Notes under the pieces: model-generated
Told to the model about the DNA's origin: nothing
What the model saw: the letters and a program-made list of their open reading frames with translations, nothing else
Databases searched by the model: none
Assembly: GCA_963674835.2 (NCBI GenBank)
Contig: CAXXKC010000002.1
Coordinates: 1,116,001-1,180,000 of the forward strand
DNA from: G963674835 sp963674835
GTDB taxonomy: Bacteria > Planctomycetota > Planctomycetia > Pirellulales > Thermoguttaceae
Direction: 5' to 3'
DNA length: 64,000 nucleotides
Made by a program: the position numbers and the translations under genes
Shown here: one piece after another, positions 1 through 9,297 of the stretch
Numbering within the stretch: position 1 is the first letter of the stretch
How the letters are laid out: every line of letters begins with the position of its first letter

Positions 1-2
1 AA

Positions 3-1550
3 ACAGCGGCCCCCTCTTCGCTGCAGTCGCTCGCAGTTGGCGATATGCTCCGCCGTGGGCAGCAGCTTGAGATCGAGCACCGTTGGAGCGAGGCCGTTGT
101 TCATTACGAGGAGTCGCTTCGTCAATTCCCAAACAACGTCAGCCTTCAGCGAAGGTTCGACTTGACCCGCCTCCACTTCGACGTAGGGCGCCGCTACAAC
201 GACACCAGCTTTCGCAACCTGCTCAGCCAACTCTCCTTTCAGCAGGCGGTCGAGCTCTACGGCGAGGTCATGCTCAAGATCCAGTCCCACTACGTCGAAT
301 CGCCCCACTGGAAAGAGCTCGTCGAGCGAGGCACCAACAGCCTCGAGGTCGCCCTCAGCGAGCCCCTCTTCCTCAGTGCCAATACGGTGACCCAGGACGG
401 GCAAACGATCGCCGCCTTTCGCCAGGAATTGCGAGGCGCCCTTGGGCCGATGGTCATTCAGTCGCGCGTCGATGCCGTCAATGCCGTCATGCTCGCCGCC
501 CGATTGGGCCAACAACGCCTCGGCATGAAACCAAACGCCGTCGTCTTCGAATACACCTGCGGCGCTACCAACTCGCTCGATCCCTACACCGCCTACCTCA
601 CCCCCTCGCAACTCAACGAAGTCTACTCGCAGATCGAGGGAAACTTCGTTGGACTGGGCGTTGAGTTGAAGGCCGACAACGGCGCGCTGCTCATCGTCCG
701 TGTCATCACCGGTAGCCCCGCTCAGCGTGCCGGCATCGTCGCTGGCGACCGAATCACCGCCGTCGATGGCCAGCCTACCGCCGCCGTATCCACCGAACAG
801 GCCGCCAACCTCCTCCAAGGCGAGGCCGGCACCCTGGCCAACCTCTCCCTGGCCGATCCGACCGGCAAGCCCCGCCAGCTGGCCGTGCGGCGCGAGCGGG
901 TTGAGGTGCCCAGCGTCGATGAGGTCAAGATCCTCCCCTCCACCGATCACGTCGGCTACGTGCGTCTCACCTGCTTCCAGAAGAATACGACCCAAGAACT
1001 CGACAACGCCCTCTGGGCGCTCCATCGCGATGGCATGAAGAGTCTCATTGTCGATCTCCGCGGCAACCCGGGCGGATTGCTCGTCTCGGCCGTCGAGACT
1101 GCCGACCGCTTCCTCTCCCACGGCGTCATCGTCTCCACCCACGGCCGCGGCACCCAGGAAGACTTCACCTACTCCGCCCACGAGGCCGGTACTTGGCGCG
1201 TGCCGCTGGTCGTGCTCATCGATCAGGACAGTGCCAGTGCCGCCGAGATCTTCTCCGGCGCCATCCGCGATCACCACCGCGGAACGATCGTCGGCACCCG
1301 CAGCTACGGCAAGGGCTCCGTCCAGGGGATCTTTCCCCTCAACGTCACCGATGCTGGCGTGCGGCTCACAACCGCCAAGTTCTACTCGCCCAACGGCGCG
1401 CCCTACAGCGGCGTCGGCGTCGAGCCGACCATCGTGGTGCGACGCACCGCTCGCGCATCCAACGAACCCGGCCCCGCCCTCTCACGACCCGACGATGCCG
1501 TCCTCGATGCAGGCGTTCAGGCCGCGCAGCGACTCGTCGTGCAACGCTGA
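3..1550 (+). CDS. S41-family C-terminal processing protease (CtpA-like), 5'-truncated
   Basis: Serine protease of the CtpA/Tsp type, which normally cleaves unfolded or C-terminally tagged proteins in the cell envelope. The reading frame is open back to the first base of the window, so the ATG at 45 is probably internal and the signal peptide lies outside. Counting from that ATG, a TPR-like helical stretch occupies about 1-60, and a PDZ domain covers roughly 200-280 (VGLGVELK, then GDRITAVDGQP). The S41 core follows with LIVDLRGNPGG, the nucleophile in DQDSASAAEIFSGA and the general-base lysine in SYGKGSVQ, so the catalytic dyad is intact. It converges on the sigma factor gene, with only 25 bp between the two stops. 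Family assignment is firm; the substrate is unknown. Confidence 0.9.
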   Translation, partial: TAAPSSLQSLAVGDMLRRGQQLEIEHRWSEAVVHYEESLRQFPNNVSLQRRFDLTRLHFDVGRRYNDTSFRNLLSQLSFQQAVELYGEVMLKIQSHYVESPHWKELVERGTNSLEVALSEPLFLSANTVTQDGQTIAAFRQELRGALGPMVIQSRVDAVNAVMLAARLGQQRLGMKPNAVVFEYTCGATNSLDPYTAYLTPSQLNEVYSQIEGNFVGLGVELKADNGALLIVRVITGSPAQRAGIVAGDRITAVDGQPTAAVSTEQAANLLQGEAGTLANLSLADPTGKPRQLAVRRERVEVPSVDEVKILPSTDHVGYVRLTCFQKNTTQELDNALWALHRDGMKSLIVDLRGNPGGLLVSAVETADRFLSHGVIVSTHGRGTQEDFTYSAHEAGTWRVPLVVLIDQDSASAAEIFSGAIRDHHRGTIVGTRSYGKGSVQGIFPLNVTDAGVRLTTAKFYSPNGAPYSGVGVEPTIVVRRTARASNEPGPALSRPDDAVLDAGVQAAQRLVVQR

Positions 1551-1575
1551 ACGTCGCGCATCGTGCCCCTGGGCC

Positions 1576-3069
1576 TCACAGCAACGCGATGCTGCGCTCG
1601 TCGGCTGCCGCTCGCAGCCGATGCAGCGCTCGCGATTCAAGCTGCCGAATCCGCTCCTTCGAAACCCCCAGGTTCGCACCGATTTCCTTCAGCGTCTGCG
1701 GTTCTCGATCGCGGTCCAGCCCGAAACGCATCACGATGATCTCTTGCTCGCGACGGCTCAGGCAGTGGAGGATTCCTTCCACCTGCGCTTCGCGCTGCAA
1801 CTGCACGGTCTCCTGCTCCTGCTCGTCCGATCGCACGTCTTCCGTAGCCGAGAAGAACTCCTCCTGGCCCGTGCGAAAACGATCATTGTGCCGCAACTGG
1901 CCGGGAATGCTCCTCGCGAAGTTCTTCATGATGGCCCACGTCGCGTAGGTGCTGAACTTGTTCCCCCGCGAGTAGTCGAACTTCTCCACCGCGCGGATCA
2001 GCGACATGTTCCCGTCGCTCACCAGCTCGAAGAAGTCCACAGTCGGACCGATGTGACGCTTGGCGATCGAAACCACCAACCGCAGGTTCGCCCGCATGAT
2101 CTGGTTCTTCGTGGTCACCGACTCGCTGTACAGCGTCTCGATACGATCCATCAGCCGCCGCTGTGGCCGCTTCGCGTTCAGCTTGCCGCGAAGCTGCGCC
2201 GCCTTGTACTTCAGGTAGTTCATCCGGCGGAACAAGTGCCATTCCTGCTCCCGCGTCAACAGCGGTACCTCGTACAGGCTCGCCAAATAAGGCGGAAGCC
2301 CCTGCGGCGGGCGAACTCGCTTCGTCGGCTGCCCCGCCTCCGGCATCGGAACGAGCAATTGCCGCTCCGCCTTCGGCGAGAGATCCTCGGCAAACTCCTC
2401 GCTCGGTATGTAGTCCAGCGGCAGCTCCATGATCCGCTGCGCGCGCATCTGCGACACGACCTGCTGGATGCTTGCCTTCGAGCGACGGAAGCGCTTGCTC
2501 AACGCCTCGACCGAATCGCCGTGACAATGAAGCCGGTAGATCTTCTGCTGCGTCTGGCTCGACATCGGCCCGTGACACTCGGGGCAAATCGCCGACTCGG
2601 GATGCTCTCGGTCGTACTGTTTCAGAATGTACCGGACCGTCTCTGTGCTCCGCCCCGTCCGACGCGCCAATCGCCGGATCACTTCCGTCGGCCAGCAGCC
2701 GGCCTCGACCGCCTCCCGGGCTTGCTCGACGATCTCTCGCCGTTCCGACTGCGTCAGCTGACTGAACTCCGACGCCCGGCGCACTCGGTCCGAATTCGCT
2801 GTAATGAACCGCTCGATCGAGCTGGCTGCGAAGCCGATTCGCGGCCGCCCCTCCGAAAAGAACCGTCGACTCACCAAACCCTGCTTCCGCCACCGCGAAA
2901 TCGTCTTCGTGGAAACGTTCAGCTTCTCGGCCAGTTCCTGCGTCGTCAGCATCACCTCTCGACTCGATTCCGCAGGCGTCCGCGCCGTCTCCGCCACACG
3001 CTTGAAGGTGTAGCTGGGCCGCACTTCGTGTTTCGGTTCATTCCAGTGGGCACGATTCTCGCTGTACAT
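1576..3069 (-). CDS. Sigma-70 family RNA polymerase sigma factor with extra N-terminal HTH modules
   Basis: A 497-residue sigma factor. The C-terminal half is classical: region 2 includes MRANLRLVVSIAKRH, DLVSDG-like ELVSDGNMSLIRAVEKFD and KFSTYATWAI, and region 4 ends with a helix-turn-helix in KEIGANLGVSKERIRQLE. The first about 240 residues are unusual. They hold a MerR/excisionase-like helix-turn-helix (about 40-70, TTQELAEKLNVSTKTISRW), a second HTH-like segment (about 120-150), a CPEC half-site (ICPECHGPM) and a third HTH-like segment. Region 1.1 is not visible. From family knowledge, multi-HTH sigma factors of this kind occur in planctomycetes; what they read is unknown. It is monocistronic and converges on the S41 gene. 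Confidence 0.9.
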   Translation of the reverse strand: MYSENRAHWNEPKHEVRPSYTFKRVAETARTPAESSREVMLTTQELAEKLNVSTKTISRWRKQGLVSRRFFSEGRPRIGFAASSIERFITANSDRVRRASEFSQLTQSERREIVEQAREAVEAGCWPTEVIRRLARRTGRSTETVRYILKQYDREHPESAICPECHGPMSSQTQQKIYRLHCHGDSVEALSKRFRRSKASIQQVVSQMRAQRIMELPLDYIPSEEFAEDLSPKAERQLLVPMPEAGQPTKRVRPPQGLPPYLASLYEVPLLTREQEWHLFRRMNYLKYKAAQLRGKLNAKRPQRRLMDRIETLYSESVTTKNQIMRANLRLVVSIAKRHIGPTVDFFELVSDGNMSLIRAVEKFDYSRGNKFSTYATWAIMKNFARSIPGQLRHNDRFRTGQEEFFSATEDVRSDEQEQETVQLQREAQVEGILHCLSRREQEIIVMRFGLDRDREPQTLKEIGANLGVSKERIRQLESRALHRLRAAADERSIALL

Positions 3070-3484
3070 CGGCGTCGTCTTCTCCTCTCTCGTGGCTCGT
3101 TAGGCCGGCTATCGGAACCCCTCGCTGCATAACGGTTCCGCGTTTCACTCCTGCGCAACTGCCTCGTGCCGGTCGTTGCTCGCCACCGCACATATCAGCA
3201 TGCGATAAGCTCTGTCCTTCGAAGCCCAAATCATCAATGAGCCCTAGCATCGCAATAAACGAATAGTTCCGGAATCGAGAAAAACACCTTCCGCGCGTGC
3301 GGAATTTGCTATCCCGGGCATAGGGCGATCCCCGAACTGCTTCTGGGGGGACGCCTATCCAGCTCGAAATGCCGGTCAAAGAAGAGACCCACAATAGCCT
3401 GATTAGCCCAGCTTGCCGCCTCAGGCACATCGAACGACACTCACAGCCACCTGCCCCCGAGATCCACTCTGATCGGCTTGCGTG
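3070..3484. other. Gap between the sigma factor and phosphatase genes
   Basis: About 415 bp that should hold the promoter of the leftward sigma factor gene. I see no convincing coding frame, RNA gene or terminator hairpin here. Confidence 0.4.
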
Positions 3485-4669
3485 TCAACCGTCCGCAAGG
3501 GCCGCTTTCACGATCACGATCGTCATGTCGTCCTCTTGGTCGGCATTGCCCTTGAACTCGCTCGCCGCCCGATACAGGGCCTCGACGATCTTCTGGGCAG
3601 GCTGTGTGCGGTGCGCGTGAACGATCTCGATCGCCCGCGTGCGACCGAACACATTCCCGTCCGGCGAAATCGTCTCGGCAATCCCGTCACTCAGCAGCAG
3701 CAGGATCTGCCCCGGACGAAATTTCGTCACCGCGCCGCACACGATGCGCGAGTCCACCTCCACCGCAAGCGGCAATCCGGTGCTCGGCAGCGTCGTCACG
3801 TCTCCCGAGTTCTCCAGCAGATACGCCTGATGACCGGCCGCCGCATAGCGAAGCGTGTTCGTCCGCGGGTCCACGTGCCCCAGAAATGCCGTCGCAAAAC
3901 ACTCCTCCGATGTGTCGTCGTACACCAGTCGGTTCGCTTCCGTCAGAATCTCTCCCGGATCGGTGTGCGTCAGACTCAAGGCCCGCAGATAGGCCCGAAT
4001 CAGTGCCATCACCAACGCAGGCCCGACCCCATGCCCTGTCACATCCCCAATCGCAATCCCCACACAGCCGTTCGACACCGGCATATAGTCATAGAAATCG
4101 CCGCCCGTCGCCGCCGCGGGAAAACACGCGCCGCCCAGTTCGATTCCCGGCAGCTCGGGTGCTCGTGACGGAAAGAAACGCTGTTGAATACGCCGTGCAA
4201 TCTGCAAGTCATACTCCACCGTCACCAACGTCCGGTGCGTTCGCCGCCACCGATTCTGCAAAATGCTGACCAACCACGTCGCCCCCGCAAACGTCAGCAG
4301 GTTCACGCTGTTGTTCAACAACTGCAAGTGAAACGAGTAGATCGGCGATACGAACAGAAAATCCAGTGCGGCAATCGAAAGCACGGTCGCCACCAACCCC
4401 GCCTGTTCGCCCGCATACCAACTGGTCAACACCACCGCCGCAAAGAACAGAATCGTCGGCGGCTGATCCCGCAAAGGCTGGATTGCCCCCGTCAGAACAA
4501 GCGCCAATCCCACCGTCCCAGCGGCCAGCCCCAACTGCGCCAGTAAGCCGTACCCGGCCAACAACGGCCGCTCCGGCGACGCGTCGGCCCCAGGAAACGT
4601 CCATGTCGACCCAACTCTCCCGCGGCTTGGGTTGGTGCTCGGCGACGTCTTGCGAGACTTCGAGTCCAC
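3485..4669 (-). CDS. Membrane-anchored PP2C-type (SpoIIE/RsbU-like) serine phosphatase
   Basis: A 394-residue protein. Residues about 35-145 form a four-helix membrane unit resembling the DUF4118 domain of KdpD (VGLALVLTGAIQPL, PPTILFFAAVVLTSWYAG, FLFVSPIYSFHL). A short linker (DLQIARRIQQRFFPS) is typical of the segment before RsbU/SpoIIE phosphatases. The catalytic domain follows with metal-binding acidic motifs GGDFYDY, GDVTGHG, LLSDGI and EDDMTIVIV. Enzymes of this family dephosphorylate anti-sigma-factor antagonists in partner-switching systems. No STAS antagonist or HPK-type anti-sigma gene is adjacent, so the partner is unknown. The gene stands alone, downstream of the sigma factor on the same strand. 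Confidence 0.9.
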   Translation of the reverse strand: MDSKSRKTSPSTNPSRGRVGSTWTFPGADASPERPLLAGYGLLAQLGLAAGTVGLALVLTGAIQPLRDQPPTILFFAAVVLTSWYAGEQAGLVATVLSIAALDFLFVSPIYSFHLQLLNNSVNLLTFAGATWLVSILQNRWRRTHRTLVTVEYDLQIARRIQQRFFPSRAPELPGIELGGACFPAAATGGDFYDYMPVSNGCVGIAIGDVTGHGVGPALVMALIRAYLRALSLTHTDPGEILTEANRLVYDDTSEECFATAFLGHVDPRTNTLRYAAAGHQAYLLENSGDVTTLPSTGLPLAVEVDSRIVCGAVTKFRPGQILLLLSDGIAETISPDGNVFGRTRAIEIVHAHRTQPAQKIVEALYRAASEFKGNADQEDDMTIVIVKAALADG

Positions 4670-5507
4670 AGGTCTGCTCCCCGCACAGCGTGCAAGCTAC
4701 CGGCTACAAGCCCTCTTCCCTGCCCCCACGTCTCTCCGCCCTACGCACGACCGCCACCCCGAGCCCCCGTCGCAAGAAGAAAGCCCAATTTCCGACAGAG
4801 GCAGCGCATCCCGGCCAGCGACGTCCGCCGCCGCTCCAACTCTCATACTCAGCGCATGCTCCTTCACCTCACTCACCAACCAGAAGTCCATTCTCGCGGT
4901 CATCCGCCGGGCGTCAAGCAGGGAGCACGTGTGCGGGGGGGAACTACCCGCCGCAAATCCCGTAGGGCTTGTCATACTTCGGCCCGCTCGGTTTTCGGGC
5001 AATCCCAGCAATTTCGCCAGGGTCAGGCCACAGTCTGCGTTGTTCCCTGCGTACCACAGCATCGAATCTTGATGACCACCTGTCGTTGGGATCACGTCCG
5101 AACTCTCCACACGCGCTCGCGGTGGGCCGGCACGTAGGAAGGCCCCATCGCATCTCAGTCCGATCGAGCAGCCGCGGCCCACAGACGGTGAGCCTGCGCT
5201 GATCATTCGCGACACGAACTGTCCGGAATACCAGGCAATTCGGCCGGCCAAGGTGCGTTGAGCACCGTACGGGCTTCCCCACATAGACTACTTCGGGCCC
5301 GGCGATTACCATGTGCACTGGACAAAGCGTTTCGGCAACTTGCCCCCGGCGTCCGAATGGCTTCGGTATCCGCGCAAAGTATAGCTCGCCCAGGGCGACG
5401 CGGATCCAACAGGTGGGCGACACACCGATCCAATTGTCGTGCGCCGGCCACGGAAACCACTGCCAAGAACACGACCGACAAATGAGATTGTGCGAGAAGG
5501 GCATCAA
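4670..5507. other. Long gap; possible decayed gene at about 5121-5390
   Basis: About 840 bp with no intact gene that I recognise. On the + strand from about 5121 to 5390 one frame reads like protein (GEPALIIRDTNCPEYQAIRP, then YGLPHIDYFGPGDYHVHW) but is interrupted by TGA at 5259-5261 and by another stop near 5391. It has no start codon and matches no family I can name. Third-position GC looks lower than in neighbouring genes. I treat it as a possible relic only. Confidence 0.2.
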
Positions 5508-7904
5508 ATGACGACTCTGCGAATCACCTGCGAACGTACCCCGTTCGCTTCGTATCGAGGTTGCGTTCGGGCCACTTGCCCGCGTGCGATGCGACCTTTG
5601 CTCGTCGCTTCGACTTTGACCGCCTGCCTCGTGACGGCGTCTCTGGTACTCGCCGCGGAAGGAAAGCCGCAGCGAGCGGAAGACGCCGCCGTGACGATCA
5701 CCGCTGGTCCCAACTGGCTTCCGTTGGACGTCTCCCTCGACATCGAGCCCGGCTCGGCGCTCGATTTCAGCAGTGTGCTGCCGCGCCATGCGCCCGCCGG
5801 CAAGTTCGGTCGCGTCGTGGCCACCGAAGCCGGACACTTCGCGTTCGAGCAACTCGCGACGCCGGCACGTTTCTACGGCGTCGACCTGTGCTGCACCGCC
5901 CAGTACCTTCCACACGAGCTGGCCGACCGACTCGCCGAGCGATTGGTGCGGCTCGGTTACAACGCCGTGCGCATCCATCACTACGAACGCTGGTTGGTGG
6001 GGCCCGGGCCGGGGCCGCTCCAGTGGCGGGCCGACTACCTCGACCAATTCGACTACCTCTTTGCCGCACTCAAAGAGCGTGGCATTTACGTAACCACCGA
6101 CTTGTATGTCTCGCGGCTCATCGCACTCGCCGCCGTCTACGACAAACGCCCCCGCGACGCAGGCACCGGCACGGCCGACCCGTCCGAGCGGTGGACGTTC
6201 GAGAACTACTACGACGTCGGCCCCACCGACTTCGGCGTCCAGAACTACAAGATGGCCGTGTACGTCAACGATCGGGCATACGAGAACTTTACCGCATTTG
6301 CCCGTGCGTTGCTCGACCACAAGAATCCCTACACGAACCTCCGCTACGCCGACGACCCGGCCCTGGCCTGGATCAGCCTGATGAACGAGGATTGCCCCGG
6401 CAACTTCATCGACGGCCTCCGCGGCGAGCCGCGCGACGATTGGCAGCGCGCGTGGAATCGCTGGCTGGCCGCACGCTATCCCGACCGGCTGAAGCTCGCC
6501 GCCGCGCTCGGCGACCTCGCCGATGGCCAGGACCCCGCGAAGGGCACGGTACCCTTACCGCGCCTCCGCGGCCAGACACCAGACGCCGCGCTGTTCAACA
6601 CGTTCATGGCCGAGGTCCAACGCAAGTTCTTCGAACGCACGCGGACGCTGCTCCGCGACGAACTGCGCTGCCGGGCTTTGCTGACCGACTGCAACGGATG
6701 GACCAACCCTGTCCAGTTGCAGGCCGTGCGTAGCCAGTTCGACTACGTCGACGACCATTTCTATGTGGATCATCCGCAGTTCCGTTCCGTTTTGCGTCAA
6801 CCGCCTTCGCGCTGCTCGAACACCAATCCGATCACCGGCGGCGCGGCCGGCGGCCGGGGATGCGCGTTCACGAGGCTTTTCGGCAAGCCTTTCACTATCA
6901 CCGAGTTCAACTACTGTGGCCCCGGCCAGTTCCGCGGCGTAGGTGGCATGCTCACCGGTGCGCTGGCCGCACTGCAGGATTGGGACGGCCTGTGGCGCCA
7001 CGTCTACAGCTACAACAGCCGGAACATCACGCAGCCGGCGGCCATGTACTACTTCGACGTCGTCGCCGATCCGCTGACGCAAGCCGCCGAACGCGCCGCG
7101 CTGTGTCTCTTCCTCCGCGGCGATCTGCAACCGGCCAAGCACTCGGTCGCCATCAGTTCCTCGCCCGAGGCCCTTCTCTGGCCGGCAACCGCGTTCTGCG
7201 ACAAAGCGCCCTCCTGGAACGCACTGGCTTGGCTCACGCGCGTCGGCTGGGCAGTCGGCGACGCGCCCCAGCACACAGATCACGATCTCTCGCTCGCCTA
7301 TCCCGGCGGCCAGGCCAATCCCCTCGCGGCCGGCGCCGAGACGACCATTCTCGACACATTTGGCCAGAAGGGTTGGTTGCCCGCGTCCAACCGCACCGAC
7401 GTCAAGCAACGGCGCATCCAGAGTGAGACCGGCGAGGTAACCGTCGACGCGCCCGAGGGCATCCTCACACTCGACACGGCGCGCACCGCAGGAGGTTTCG
7501 CCCCTCCGGGAAAGAGCATCAAGACGCGCGCCGCCACGATCGATGTTCTCGACACCCACGCCACTGTTTGGATCAGCAGCCTCGATGGTCAGCAGATCAC
7601 CCACAGCAAGCGGCTCCTCATCACCCACCTCACCGATCTGCAGAACACCGGTACTCGCTACGCAGACACCAATCGCCAAGAGCTTCTTGCGTGGGGACAA
7701 CTGCCGCACCTCGTCCGCGCCGGCCGCGCAAGCGTCTTGCTGCGCCTTCAACACGCCGACAACGCGAAGGTCTACTCGCTGGCAGTCAATGGCAAACGCA
7801 CCGGCGAAGTCCAGGCGAACGCCGTCAACGGTGGGCTGTCCGTTCCCCTGTCGGTCTCCGCCGACGGCAAGGCGAGGATGCTCTACGAGGTCGAAATACC
7901 GTAG
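5508..7904 (+). CDS. Secreted clan GH-A glycoside hydrolase (cellulase/GH5-like)
   Basis: A 798-residue extracytoplasmic hydrolase. ATG at 5508 has AGAAGG about 7 bases upstream. The hydrophobic signal segment (LLVASTLTACLVTASLVLA) starts after ATG 5589, which is an alternative start. A TIM barrel begins with FYGVDLCC and RLGYNAVRIHHYERW. The expected retaining-mechanism pair is visible: acid/base Glu in AWISLMNED and nucleophile Glu in FTITEFNYCGPGQFRG. The C-terminal about 250 residues look like beta-sandwich accessory domains. The substrate cannot be read from sequence. It opens the carbohydrate locus that extends to 19.6 kb. Confidence 0.8.
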   Translation: MTTLRITCERTPFASYRGCVRATCPRAMRPLLVASTLTACLVTASLVLAAEGKPQRAEDAAVTITAGPNWLPLDVSLDIEPGSALDFSSVLPRHAPAGKFGRVVATEAGHFAFEQLATPARFYGVDLCCTAQYLPHELADRLAERLVRLGYNAVRIHHYERWLVGPGPGPLQWRADYLDQFDYLFAALKERGIYVTTDLYVSRLIALAAVYDKRPRDAGTGTADPSERWTFENYYDVGPTDFGVQNYKMAVYVNDRAYENFTAFARALLDHKNPYTNLRYADDPALAWISLMNEDCPGNFIDGLRGEPRDDWQRAWNRWLAARYPDRLKLAAALGDLADGQDPAKGTVPLPRLRGQTPDAALFNTFMAEVQRKFFERTRTLLRDELRCRALLTDCNGWTNPVQLQAVRSQFDYVDDHFYVDHPQFRSVLRQPPSRCSNTNPITGGAAGGRGCAFTRLFGKPFTITEFNYCGPGQFRGVGGMLTGALAALQDWDGLWRHVYSYNSRNITQPAAMYYFDVVADPLTQAAERAALCLFLRGDLQPAKHSVAISSSPEALLWPATAFCDKAPSWNALAWLTRVGWAVGDAPQHTDHDLSLAYPGGQANPLAAGAETTILDTFGQKGWLPASNRTDVKQRRIQSETGEVTVDAPEGILTLDTARTAGGFAPPGKSIKTRAATIDVLDTHATVWISSLDGQQITHSKRLLITHLTDLQNTGTRYADTNRQELLAWGQLPHLVRAGRASVLLRLQHADNAKVYSLAVNGKRTGEVQANAVNGGLSVPLSVSADGKARMLYEVEIP

Positions 7905-8085
7905 ATACAGACCGCAGCGCCGAGAAGTCCATGAAAACGCATCACACACGCGGTGCGACTGCCACTTCCGCGATCCGTTAGAGCGCATTCGGCGTAACCG
8001 TAGCGTGTATTTCGCTTTCCCCAACCGTAGAAACACGCCGCCGCGAACGCTACAGTTACTGAGTGTCGCAGAAGTAGTGAGTCCA

Positions 8086-9104
8086 TTAGAGCAGGAGTTT
8101 TGTGTGTTCGAGGAAACGGGGCAAGAGATTCTGATTGCGGCGGAGAGACGACAGGGAATGGGTGGTTTGTTGGCGGAGATGGTGGGCGTCGGTGGGCGCG
8201 AAGTTGGCTTGGCACCCGTGTTTGACGTAGCTCCACACGCCTTCCACCGGATTCAACTCGGGACAGTAGGACGGCAAGGGTTCGAAGCGGAACCAAGACG
8301 GATGCTTGATCGCGAAATACTTGGCCGTCTTGAAATGGGCAGGGAGATTGTCCCAGACGAGCACAAGCCGACGCCGAAAACGACGGTGCAGGCTACGCAG
8401 GAACGCGATCAGAAGCGACGTGTCGATGTTGCGGCCGTGCAACTGAAAAAAGAAGTCCATTCGTCGGCGAAGAGGCGAAATCGAAAAGGCTCCGATCGCC
8501 GAGAGTCGATCACGCCGGGCCGATTCGACCAAGATGGGCGTCCGCCCCGATGGTGCCCAGGTTCGACGGACGGTCGGCTGAAGCAGGAAGCCGGATTCGT
8601 CCAAAAACACTATCGGCCGACGCCAACGGGCCGCCCCTTTTTTATCCGCGGCCACTCGACGTTTCGCCAACGCTCCAGTGCGTCGGGGTCTTGTTGTCGT
8701 GCTCGACGCTGCGGTTTTTGCAGTGTTAGGGTCAGTTGCCGGAGGATCTTCAGCACATGATGGGGATGGTAGTCGACGTTGAATCTTTGGCGAATGACTT
8801 GAGCGACGCGTTTCCCGGTCCACAGATCGGACGAAAATCCGGCAGCCAGGGCGCCCTTGAGAAGGATGCGTGTGAGCGTTTTCAATCGTGCCTTGGGCAA
8901 CTTGGGTGGTCGCCCGGTGGGCGACTTGGTCCGCAGGCCTTCGAGGCCTTGGCATTGGACAATCGCTTTCCATCGCCCAACCGACGAGGTCGCTACATTC
9001 AAAGCGCAAGCCACGTCGATGCTCTTGCTGCCGGCCAGAAGAAGCCGGCCGGCTGCGACACGCCGAGCTTCTTGCTCCGCCTTGGTTCCAAGTGTTCGTC
9101 CCAT
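8086..9104 (-). CDS. IS630-family transposase, two frames joined by -1 frameshifting
   Basis: The first frame (9104 to 8610) encodes an N-terminal helix-turn-helix half (SIDVACALNVATSSVGRW) and a second winged-helix-like part (NVDYHPHHVLKIL). The second frame, in the -1 register, encodes the DDE domain: first Asp in PIVFLDESGF, second Asp in LVLVWDNLPAHF, and Glu in CPELNPVEGVWSYVK. The frames are joined at an A AAA AAG heptamer (8643-8637). The continuous product is about 338 residues, the normal size for the family. All three catalytic residues are present, so the element could be active. Confidence 0.9.
8637..8643 (-). promoter_or_regulatory. Programmed -1 ribosomal frameshift heptamer in the IS630 transposase
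   Basis: The minus strand reads A AAA AAG in the phase required for -1 slippage (frame one ATA AAA AAG, then GGG). Slipping by one base continues as GGG GCG GCC CGT into the DDE frame. This is the best-known bacterial slippery sequence, used by many IS families. Confidence 0.85.
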
Positions 9105-9297
9105 GCATACCCATACGAACCGACCTGTAAATCAGTTCACTACTTCTGCGACCGTCAATAAGTGCGACACGCACTAGAAGGAGACAAGGCACTCGGCAAA
9201 ACGGTCCGGCATCTGCCTGAGAACCAGGAGCCAACAATCCCGTCTCAACGAGGCCCAAGGCCGCAAGACATTCCGAAGCAACTGTGGAGAACCACCC

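Larger units (their letters stand above)
8059..9158 (-). mobile_element. IS630-family insertion sequence, apparently complete
   Basis: A 1,100-bp element flanked by the dinucleotide TA (8057-8058 and 9159-9160), the target duplication expected of IS630/Tc1-mariner elements. Terminal inverted repeats are 22 bp with 19 matches (8059-8080 and 9137-9158), sharing the core GTCGCAGAAGTAGTGA. It carries one transposase read through a -1 frameshift on the minus strand. The insertion lies inside Rep1 copy A. Confidence 0.93.
7981..9174 (+). repeat. 91-bp TA-flanked repeat (Rep1) copy A, split by an IS630-type insertion
   Basis: The left part is 7981-8058 and the right part 9161-9174. TA flanks both outer ends (7979-7980 and 9175-9176). 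The sequence matches copies B (33951-34041) and C (38948-39038) almost throughout, with one extra base near the middle. Removing 8059-9160 joins the halves exactly as in copy B, with a single TA at the junction. Confidence 0.9.

Noticed and set aside
5040..5300. Formylglycine-generating enzyme fragment suggested by WYAGNN on the minus strand
   Set aside because: Only six residues agree; the expected downstream HGNVWEW motif is missing.
4944..6320. 458-codon open frame on the minus strand
   Set aside because: Most of it is antisense to the GH-A hydrolase, a common result of high GC3, and its translation shows no family motif.
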